Shown here: positions 5,919 through 10,440 of the stretch, piece after piece
How the letters are laid out: the number at the start of each line of letters is the position of its first letter
How positions within the stretch are numbered: position 1 is the first letter of the stretch
DNA from: Methylococcaceae bacterium
GTDB taxonomy: Bacteria > Pseudomonadota > Gammaproteobacteria > Methylococcales > Methylomonadaceae
NCBI GenBank assembly: GCA_947506075.1
Contig: CANNNN010000069.1
Coordinates: 1 to 10,440 of the forward strand
Direction: 5' to 3'
Length of the DNA: 10,440 bases
Translations under genes and position numbers: made by a program
Notes under the pieces: model-generated
Told to the model about the DNA's origin: nothing
The model's database searches: none
Seen by the model: only the letters and a program-made list of their open reading frames with translations

Positions 5919-6659
5919 TTATGACTTACGCCCCTGCATCCGGCGTCTGCGCATGACCAGGGTAATAACCGGGCCTGAAATTGCGTAAGCTAAAAATAAC
6001 AAAAACAGCATCGTTTGCGGCTGCGCCATCACAAAAGCGATGGCCACCATCACGGCAATCGCGACAATGAAAGGCACTTTGCCTTTTAAATCGATTTTTT
6101 TAAAACTCCAATAGCGAAAATTACTGACCATCAGCAAGCCGGTACTAACCGTCAAGACTAAGGCAAAATATTTGAATAGCTCTATGTCGTATTCATATTC
6201 CAGGCAAATCCAGATAAATCCGGCAAGAATCGCGGCGGCTGCGGGACTGGGAAGCCCCTGAAAATAATTTTTATCGGCGGTGGTAAGCTGGGTATTAAAG
6301 CGGGCAAGGCGTAATGCTCCGCCTGCTGTATGAACAAAAGCAGCGAATAAACCCACTTTTCCCAGACTGGAAAACGCCCATAAATACATGACCAAAGCCG
6401 GTGCGGCACCAAATGAAACCATGTCCGAAAGGCTGTCGTATTGGGCACCGAAGTCGCTTTGAGTATTGGTCAATCTCGCTACTCGACCATCCAAACCGTC
6501 CAAAATCATCGCTACAAAAATGGCTACAACAGCGGTTTCGTAACGTCCACCCATCGCCGAAGTAATGGCGTAGAAACCGGAAAACAGAGCTCCGGTAGTA
6601 AATAAATTAGGCAGTAAATAAATTCCTCGACGACGAGTTAAGCGATTTTCAGGGAGCAT
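5919..6659 (-). CDS. pssA: CDP-diacylglycerol--serine O-phosphatidyltransferase (type II)
   Basis: PssA makes phosphatidylserine from CDP-diacylglycerol and serine in the inner membrane, the first step toward phosphatidylethanolamine. The 246-residue product is a multi-pass membrane protein. It has the full CDP-alcohol phosphotransferase signature: Asp54, Asp57-Gly58, Ala61-Arg62, Gly71, Asp75 and Asp79. Hydrophobic segments lie at about 15-35, 42-55, 85-110, 140-155, 163-180, 196-212 and 216-236. It is of the integral-membrane (Bacillus-like) type II, not the peripheral E. coli type. The ATG at 6659 has AAGGA 12 bases upstream, rather far for a ribosome binding site. leuA follows downstream after 236 bases with its own promoter. 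The basic ends (LTRRR, MRRRRMQGRK) fit cytoplasmic placement. Confidence 0.96.
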   Translation of the reverse strand: MLPENRLTRRRGIYLLPNLFTTGALFSGFYAITSAMGGRYETAVVAIFVAMILDGLDGRVARLTNTQSDFGAQYDSLSDMVSFGAAPALVMYLWAFSSLGKVGLFAAFVHTAGGALRLARFNTQLTTADKNYFQGLPSPAAAAILAGFIWICLEYEYDIELFKYFALVLTVSTGLLMVSNFRYWSFKKIDLKGKVPFIVAIAVMVAIAFVMAQPQTMLFLLFLAYAISGPVITLVMRRRRMQGRKS

Positions 6660-6710
6660 ATCTTAAGTTAATCCTTAGGTTCAGAAAGTCAGTAACAAAA
6701 ATTACCAGAG

Positions 6711-6716
6711 ATTATA
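6711..6716 (-). promoter_or_regulatory. Possible -10 box for pssA
   Basis: A perfect TATAAT on the minus strand lies about 50 bases upstream of the pssA ATG. No good -35 hexamer is seen at the right distance. Confidence 0.33.
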
Positions 6717-6742
6717 CAATGAGGCTGCAAACTGCACCTAGC

Positions 6743-6931
6743 TTAATCAAAACCAGGACCAGGACCACCAAATAAGCCGGAACAAGTGAGGCCAATGAAA
6801 AATGCTATTTCTTTACCATCGGGGCTTAATTCAAATCGACCATAGCTCGCAAACACAGCTGTCCTGCATTTATCGCGGCTAAGTAACTGAGCTTTACTGG
6901 ATTCCTCGCCGGTCGCGAAGGTTGCGTGCAA
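6743..6931 (-). CDS. Doubtful small hypothetical protein, perhaps 5'-damaged secreted protein
   Basis: I do not recognise this frame. From a TTG at 6931 it gives 62 residues, with GRFELSPDGKEIAFF in the middle (a string like those in beta-propeller PD40 repeats, though one string proves nothing) and a glycine/proline end GGPGPGFD encoded by short CCAGGA-type tandem units. The frame stays open 11 codons further upstream, where it reads LLPIVLAGVLHATFA. This is like a signal-peptide core, yet no ATG, GTG or TTG exists there before a TAA. Either a rare start such as ATT at 6949 is used, or the 5' end has decayed, or the frame is not a gene. The GGAG before the TTG is too close (2-3 bases) to be a normal ribosome binding site. 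It lies between the 68-residue gene and pssA on the same strand. Confidence 0.27.
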   Translation of the reverse strand: MHATFATGEESSKAQLLSRDKCRTAVFASYGRFELSPDGKEIAFFIGLTCSGLFGGPGPGFD

Positions 6932-6981
6932 AACTCCGGCGAGGACAATTGGTAATAATCGATGTTAAATACTCGCTGTAT

Positions 6982-7188
6982 TTACTTTTTAGCAAACAAG
7001 CCCTGAACCAGCTTAATTATCTTTTCTGCGAAATCGTTGACCATCGACGGACTATCGCCATGCGGTTCAATTTCGCCAAAAGGTTTGTTGCCTGCTTTAG
7101 TAAACTTATAAATAAAATACCCTAATGGTGCAAACGCAAACGCGGCAACAATAAACATAACCACAAACAACTCAGTAACTTCACCCAT
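6982..7188 (-). CDS. Small single-pass membrane protein of unknown function
   Basis: The 68-residue product has a short N-terminus, one strongly hydrophobic segment (about 7-27, FVVMFIVAAFAFAPLGYFI), a basic stretch (about 29-35) and a soluble end with a possible amphipathic helix (about 49-65, NDFAEKIIKLVQGLF). I know no family for it. The start is well supported: AGGAGG followed by a G run stands 4 bases before the ATG, the strongest ribosome binding site in the window. A TTGACA-type promoter lies upstream at 7230-7258. It is divergent from pqqA and is followed on the same strand by a doubtful frame and pssA. Its job is unknown; size and topology would suit a small membrane accessory protein. 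Confidence 0.6.
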   Translation of the reverse strand: MGEVTELFVVMFIVAAFAFAPLGYFIYKFTKAGNKPFGEIEPHGDSPSMVNDFAEKIIKLVQGLFAKK

Positions 7189-7229
7189 CCCCCCTCCTCA
7201 TAAATTTTTATATTGTTATTTTTTTAGGC

Positions 7230-7258
7230 GAAATAAGATAATACTCCCAACCTGTCAA
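7230..7258 (-). promoter_or_regulatory. Possible promoter for the 68-residue membrane protein gene
   Basis: The minus strand has a perfect TTGACA (7258-7253), then 17 bases, then TATTTC (7235-7230), a weak -10 match. The start of transcription would be about 35 bases before the ATG. The rest of 7201-7391 shows no gene; it is AT-rich spacer between divergent transcripts. Confidence 0.36.
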
Positions 7259-7391
7259 AAATACATCCTTCGCAACCTTATCAATCCGCTAGTGCGACCT
7301 GTTAGCATTATTTTTCATCCCGGACTTGCCGTTAAACAGTGGTTCCACAATATATAAATCGAGGGTAGTCAGCTTGGGATGATGGCAAAAG

Positions 7392-7420
7392 TTGCTTAAA
7401 AAAATAGTTCATCGTATACT
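7392..7420 (+). promoter_or_regulatory. pqqA: Sigma-70-type promoter for pqqA
   Basis: TTGCTT (7392-7397) is followed after exactly 17 bases by TATACT (7415-7420), one mismatch from the -10 consensus. Transcription would start near 7427, leaving a leader of about 52 bases before pqqA. Confidence 0.55.
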
Positions 7421-7478
7421 TCATCCGAGCTTATTAATCAAGCTAGCATAATAATTTAAAAACTACTGGAGGTTCACG

Positions 7479-7553
7479 ATGAAATGGGAAACACCAAGCT
7501 ATACAGACCTGCGTTTTGGTTTTGAAGTAACAATGTACATCTACAATCGTTAA
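7479..7553 (+). CDS. pqqA: PQQ precursor peptide PqqA
   Basis: PqqA is the ribosomal peptide whose glutamate and tyrosine side chains become pyrroloquinoline quinone, the cofactor of periplasmic alcohol and sugar dehydrogenases. The 24-residue peptide MKWETPSYTDLRFGFEVTMY-IYNR has the invariant Glu16 and Tyr20 with the three residues between them (E-V-T-M-Y), the pair joined by the radical-SAM enzyme PqqE. The end YIYNR matches the usual YxxNR. The ATG has a near-perfect GGAGG site 6 bases upstream, fitting high expression. A promoter precedes it and a strong terminator follows, so it can be made as a short separate transcript in excess over the enzymes. Recognition rests on the full peptide, so confidence is high despite the length. 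Confidence 0.96.
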   Translation: MKWETPSYTDLRFGFEVTMYIYNR

Positions 7554-7565
7554 TCGGTTTGGATC

Positions 7566-7598
7566 AAAAAAGGGGCTCATTAAGAGCCCCTTTTTTTT
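7566..7598 (+). terminator. Intrinsic terminator between pqqA and pqqB
   Basis: GGGGCTC (7572-7578) and GAGCCCC (7584-7590) form a perfect stem with a 5-base loop. An A run before and T8 after (7591-7598) lengthen the stem and give the T tract. It is a strong terminator by eye. Since pqqB follows on the same strand with no obvious promoter of its own, it probably works as a partial terminator that keeps pqqA mRNA in excess. Confidence 0.92.
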
Positions 7599-7660
7599 GC
7601 CTGAAATCCGTTATTCCCGTATCATTCAACCCTTATTCACTCTAAGTCAGTTTACAATCT

Positions 7661-8572
7661 ATGAAGATCAGAGTTCTCGGCTCAGGTGCAGGCGGCGGTT
7701 TTCCACAATGGAACTGCAACTGCCATAATTGCCACCGCTTGCGGCATAAGGAAATGAACGGCACAGCCCGTACCCAGTCATCGATTGCGGTCAGCACCGA
7801 CAATCTTAACTGGCTGCTGTTTAATACCTCACCGGATATTCGAGCGCAACTCGAAGCCTTTCCCGCGATTCAGCCTAAAGAAGGCGTTCGCGACACCGGC
7901 ATCAGGGCCATCATGCTGATCGACAGCCAGATCGACCATACCACCGGTTTATTAATGTTGCGGGAAGGCAAGCCTCTGGACGTGTATTGCACAGAAATGG
8001 TCAAGCAGGATCTGACTACAGGTTTTCCGTTATTTAACATGCTGGCGGATTACTGCACTGTCATTCATCACCCGATTCCTTTTGATGGCAGCAGCTTTAC
8101 GATACCCGGCATAGACGATTTGCGTTTTTATACCCAGGCCTTAAAAAGTAAGGCTCCGCCTTATTCACCGCATCGACATGATCCGCATGACGGCGACAAT
8201 ATCGGCGTGATCATTGAACAGATTTCCACCGGCAAAAAGGTGTTTTATTCCCCCGGTCTCGGCGAAATAGAGCCGCATGTGATGGCAGCCATGCAAACCG
8301 TAGATTGTTTGCTGGTAGACGGTACCTTCTGGACCGATGACGAAATGTGTACGCAGAACATCAGCCATAAAAAAGCCCGCGAAATAGGCCATTTGCCGCA
8401 ATCCGGTGCAGGCGGCATGATAGAAGTATTAAGCGGCGTTGCCAAAGCCCGCAAGATCTTGATACACATCAACAACACCAACCCGATCTTAGACGACGAT
8501 TCCGAACAGCGTAAAATACTCGATGCCGCCGGCATTGAAGTGTCCTACGACGGTTTGGAAATAGACTTATAA
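7661..8572 (+). CDS. pqqB: PQQ biosynthesis protein PqqB (metallo-beta-lactamase fold)
   Basis: PqqB is an iron-dependent enzyme reported to hydroxylate the tyrosine of the PqqA-derived substrate during PQQ synthesis, in the cytoplasm. The 303-residue product matches the usual length. It starts with the family signature MKIRVLGSGAGGGFPQWNC and has the structural zinc-site cysteines Cys19, Cys21 and Cys24. Further metallo-beta-lactamase-fold landmarks are SQIDHTTGLL (89-98, Asp92-His93), FYSPGLGEI (195-203), LLVDGTFWTDDE (217-228) and ILIHINNTNPILDD (266-279, with His269). The ATG is fixed by the conserved N-terminus, although its ribosome binding site is weak. Transcription probably reads through the terminator after pqqA. 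pqqC follows 10 bases after the stop codon, so the two are in one operon. Confidence 0.97.
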   Translation: MKIRVLGSGAGGGFPQWNCNCHNCHRLRHKEMNGTARTQSSIAVSTDNLNWLLFNTSPDIRAQLEAFPAIQPKEGVRDTGIRAIMLIDSQIDHTTGLLMLREGKPLDVYCTEMVKQDLTTGFPLFNMLADYCTVIHHPIPFDGSSFTIPGIDDLRFYTQALKSKAPPYSPHRHDPHDGDNIGVIIEQISTGKKVFYSPGLGEIEPHVMAAMQTVDCLLVDGTFWTDDEMCTQNISHKKAREIGHLPQSGAGGMIEVLSGVAKARKILIHINNTNPILDDDSEQRKILDAAGIEVSYDGLEIDL

Positions 8573-8582
8573 AGGATGCACG

Positions 8583-9308
8583 ATGAGCGAAAACACCGCC
8601 TGGACTAAAGAACAATTTGAAGCCGAACTGCGCGGCATGGAAACACATTACCATATTCATCATCCCTACCACACCCTGATGAACGAAGGTAAACTGACCA
8701 AGGCGCAATTGCAGGGCTGGGTCGCCAACCGTTTTTATTATCAGGTCAGCATTCCGATCAAGGACGCTAATATCCTGGCCAACTGCCCTGATAGGGAAAC
8801 CCGCGCAAAATGGATACAGCGGATTATGGATCATGACGGCCAGCCTGGCGATCCCGGCGGCATTGAGGCCTGGATACAACTGGGCATCGCCGTCGGCTTG
8901 ACCCGCGAAGACATAACCTCGTTAAAACATGTGCTGCCGGGCGTGCGTTTTGCGGTCGATGCCTATGTCAACTTTGCCCGCCGAGCCGAATGGCACGAAG
9001 CGGCAAGCTCCTCCTTAACCGAATTATTCGCCCCCAAAATCCATCAGCAGCGCCTGGACAACTGGCCGGAGCATTACCCCTGGGTGGATCAGGAAGGTTA
9101 TATCTATTTTCGCAAGCGCCTGACCGAAGCGCGGCGTGATGTCGAGCACGGCCTGGCGATTACGCTGGATTGGTACAAGACCCGCGAACAACAAGATAGG
9201 ATGATAAAAATCCTGAAGTTCAAGCTGGACGTGTTGTGGACGATGGCCGATGCGATGTATCTGGCTTATATTAATGAGATGCCGCCTTATTTTAATATTA
9301 AGGCATGA
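8583..9308 (+). CDS. pqqC: Pyrroloquinoline-quinone synthase PqqC
   Basis: PqqC is a cofactor-free oxidase that carries out the final ring closure and eight-electron oxidation to PQQ. The 241-residue product has the all-helical heme-oxygenase-like fold. The active-site residues I recall from the Klebsiella enzyme fall at identical numbers here: His24, Arg50, Tyr53, His84, His154, Arg157, Tyr175, Arg179 and Lys214. Landmark strings are HIHHPYH (24-30), MDHDGQPGDPGG (82-93) and KFKLDVLW (212-219). AAAGGA upstream of the ATG and a 10-base gap after pqqB show an operon. What follows is unusual: pqqD is expected next in most genomes, but a Uma2-family gene starts 23 bases after the pqqC stop. There is no sign of a PqqC-PqqD fusion; the protein ends at normal length. 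Confidence 0.98.
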   Translation: MSENTAWTKEQFEAELRGMETHYHIHHPYHTLMNEGKLTKAQLQGWVANRFYYQVSIPIKDANILANCPDRETRAKWIQRIMDHDGQPGDPGGIEAWIQLGIAVGLTREDITSLKHVLPGVRFAVDAYVNFARRAEWHEAASSSLTELFAPKIHQQRLDNWPEHYPWVDQEGYIYFRKRLTEARRDVEHGLAITLDWYKTREQQDRMIKILKFKLDVLWTMADAMYLAYINEMPPYFNIKA

Positions 9309-9309
9309 G

Positions 9310-9328
9310 ACAACCAACTTGAGGTCTA
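9310..9328 (+). repeat. Left copy of imperfect direct repeat flanking the Uma2 gene
   Basis: ACAACC-6 bases-AGGTCTA here recurs as ACAACC-5 bases-AGGTCTA at 9812-9829. The copies lie just before and just after the Uma2-family gene. The left copy includes that gene's GAGG ribosome binding site. Thirteen identical bases in two blocks may be chance or an insertion scar. Confidence 0.3.
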
Positions 9329-9331
9329 GCG

Positions 9332-9796
9332 ATGCAATGGGCAGAAGTCGTTGATAATCCGTATTTTGAAAATCTACCGTTTAAAATCGAATTGAATCGC
9401 TATGGGAAAATTGAGATGACTCCCGCTTCCAATAGACACGGTCGCTTGCAATTCCATATTGGCTCATTGTTAGAACGCAAACTCAAAAAAGGGGAAGTGC
9501 TGACCGAATGCTCTATACAAACCACAGAAGGCGTAAAAGTCGCCGATGTGGCGTGGTGTTCGAAGGCATTTGTCAGGCAACACGGCTATGAAACCCCTTT
9601 TTTCCATGCTCCTGAGATTTGCGTAGAAGTTGTCTCGCCGTCCAATTCAAAAGAAGAAATGACCAATAAGGCGCAACTCTATTTGCAGGCAGGTGCAACG
9701 GAAGCCTGGATTGTGTGGGAAAATGGTATTGTGGATTATTACGATCAGACCGGGAAATTAGAACAATCGGGTTATGGTATTAGCGTAATACTATAA
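9332..9796 (+). CDS. Uma2 family protein (DUF820, PD-(D/E)XK nuclease-like)
   Basis: Uma2/DUF820 proteins have a restriction-endonuclease-like core; their role in cells is largely unknown and they are often found in many copies per genome. The 154-residue product shows the family order: His36 in SNRHGRL, an LLERKL helix (46-51), then VADVAW (70-75, Asp72), PEICVEVVSPSNS (94-106, Glu99) and MTNKAQLYLQAG (110-121, Lys113), followed by EAWIVWENG. Asp72, Glu99 and Lys113 would be the metal and catalytic residues. It is shorter than many members (about 180-190), mainly at the N-terminus. The start ATG has GAGG 8 bases upstream. It sits 23 bases after pqqC, so it may be transcribed with the pqq genes though nothing links it to PQQ. 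It is probably an acquired accessory gene. Confidence 0.86.
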   Translation: MQWAEVVDNPYFENLPFKIELNRYGKIEMTPASNRHGRLQFHIGSLLERKLKKGEVLTECSIQTTEGVKVADVAWCSKAFVRQHGYETPFFHAPEICVEVVSPSNSKEEMTNKAQLYLQAGATEAWIVWENGIVDYYDQTGKLEQSGYGISVIL

Positions 9797-9811
9797 ATTA
9801 GCGAAAGCTGA

Positions 9812-9829
9812 ACAACCGATGAAGGTCTA
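9812..9829 (+). repeat. Right copy of imperfect direct repeat flanking the Uma2 gene
   Basis: This is the partner of 9310-9328 (shared blocks ACAACC and AGGTCTA, spacer 5 instead of 6 bases). It lies 16 bases after the Uma2 stop codon and before the broken DUF4258 gene. Confidence 0.3.
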
Positions 9830-9882
9830 TTACCCCAACTTTGTTTGCCAAATCAACGTTGTTGAAATATACGGGGCGGTCC

Positions 9883-10194
9883 ATGATAACAATAGACTGG
9901 ATAAGACAATCCGTCTGCGATCAAGCTTATCGGTATTCACGCCATGGCGACCAAGAACAACAAAATGATGGCTTGTCTTTGGCTCAAGTAGCGCAAGCTT
10001 TACTTAAAGGGCGTATTCTCGAACAATATGCTGACGATGGTTGAGATACAAGTTGTTTAGTCGCCGAATTTACCGATAACGGCATTCCCATACATGTAGT
10101 ATGCGGCTGCATGGGTAAGACTCTGGTAATTATTACCGTCTATATCCCTACACCGCCAAAATTTAAAAACCCTTTTGAACGAGGCAATTCATAA
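9883..10194 (+). pseudogene. DUF4258 family protein gene broken by an in-frame TGA
   Basis: From the ATG at 9883 the frame reads ITIDWIRQSVCDQAYRYSRH and continues to ILEQYADDG, then meets TGA at 10042-10044. Without any shift it resumes as DTSCLVAEFTDNGIPIHVVC, goes on through LVIITVYIPTPPKFKNPFERG and ends at TAA 10192-10194. The two halves together make a 102-residue protein with the order I recall for DUF4258 (N-terminal IRxxxxxxxYxxSxHG, central ADxG-R-xxSCLV, C-terminal VVIxTVYIPxP). An arginine codon is usual at the break, so CGA to TGA is the simplest cause. The ATG is 1 base short of the next gene's overlap at the other end (TAATG), as in a two-gene operon. DUF4258 proteins next to YgiT zinc-finger proteins resemble a toxin-antitoxin pair; here the presumed toxin is interrupted. 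A sequencing error is the other explanation. Confidence 0.76.
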
Positions 10195-10440
10195 TGTCTG
10201 AACACTGCGTATTTTGTGGGCATAAACACCTTAGCAGCAAATCTACACGGTATATTTATCAAAAAGATCAGCAGATGTTGGTGGTTGACAATGTGCCTTG
10301 CCTGGAATGCACATTTTGCGGTGAACAATACTTCGATACCACTGTATTACAAAAAATAGAAAATGATTACTTCGCGATAACTCTGCAACAAAGACAACCT
10401 CAACGCATCATGCAGGTTGCTGTTGATGACTATTCCGCAC
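10194..10440 (+). CDS. YgiT-type zinc finger protein, 3' end beyond the window
   Basis: The frame starts with the ATG in TAATG that ends the DUF4258 frame (1-base overlap) and is open to the window edge (82 residues seen). Two metal-binding CxxC pairs are present: Cys5-VF-Cys8 and Cys39-TF-Cys42, the latter in VPCLECTFCGEQYFD (34-48), the hallmark of the YgiT/MqsA N-terminal zinc finger. In MqsA this domain binds the partner toxin, and a C-terminal helix-turn-helix binds DNA. Many YgiT proteins paired with DUF4258 lack or shorten the DNA-binding part; here the end cannot be seen. The placement, translationally coupled to the DUF4258 gene, suggests the antitoxin-like partner. Function is inferred from family and context only. 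Confidence 0.82.
   Translation, partial: MSEHCVFCGHKHLSSKSTRYIYQKDQQMLVVDNVPCLECTFCGEQYFDTTVLQKIENDYFAITLQQRQPQRIMQVAVDDYSA

Noticed and set aside
8469..8879. Minus-strand frame of 136 codons opposite pqqB/pqqC
   Set aside because: It crosses two certain genes in antisense, with no ribosome binding site or recognisable motif.
9841..9883. Longer start of the DUF4258 gene at a TTG 14 codons upstream
   Set aside because: The family N-terminus (ITIDWIR) begins right after the ATG at 9883, and the TTG has no better ribosome binding site.
9819..9968. 49-codon frame starting between the Uma2 and DUF4258 genes
   Set aside because: It overlaps the DUF4258 frame in another phase, and the DUF4258 reading has clear family-like sequence.
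1..10440. CRISPR array, tRNA, rRNA, insertion sequence or phage genes
   Set aside because: No regularly spaced repeats, cloverleaf-like stretch, transposase or phage motif was found on either strand by reading.

Overview
The window reads as chromosome from a PQQ-making gammaproteobacterium of moderate GC. The sequence shows a complete pqqA-pqqB-pqqC start of a pyrroloquinoline quinone operon, and proteins whose lengths and motifs match gammaproteobacterial CysE, TrmJ, SuhB, RimI, family-4 UDG, LeuA and type II PssA. A type I methanotroph (Methylococcales) would fit this set well, but that is an inference; no methane- or methanol-oxidation gene lies in the window.

Layout, left to right. (1) Positions 1-224 hold no gene I can support. 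(2) trmJ and cysE form a minus-strand pair with an 8-base overlap (225-1707). (3) suhB is alone on the plus strand (1899-2693). (4) A convergent gap carries a long hairpin repeat. (5) A minus-strand series follows, read from right to left: a 68-residue membrane protein, a doubtful 62-residue frame, pssA, leuA, udg and rimI (7188 down to 2804). The pssA-leuA order is a familiar one, often joined to ilvBNC in other genomes, but ilv genes are not visible here. leuA has its own promoter and a structured leader of about 195 bases with a short leucine-rich frame. A second, unrelated hairpin repeat lies between leuA and udg. (6) On the plus strand, pqqA has a good promoter and is followed by a strong intrinsic terminator, then pqqB and pqqC. 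(7) Instead of pqqD, the sequence 23 bases after pqqC starts an accessory block: a Uma2-family protein, a DUF4258 gene broken by an in-frame TGA, and a YgiT-type zinc-finger gene that runs off the right end.

How the genes relate. pqqA encodes the peptide that becomes PQQ, PqqB acts early on its tyrosine and PqqC performs the last oxidation; pqqD and pqqE must lie elsewhere or beyond the window. CysE starts cysteine synthesis, LeuA starts leucine synthesis, and PssA starts phosphatidylethanolamine synthesis. TrmJ, RimI and SuhB act on the translation and transcription machinery. The family-4 UDG removes uracil from DNA.

The parts most worth a second look are the leuA leader, the nonsense-broken DUF4258/YgiT pair placed where pqqD would normally be, and the two hairpin repeats. 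I found no CRISPR array, tRNA, rRNA or insertion sequence, and I do not see a wholly new multi-gene system.
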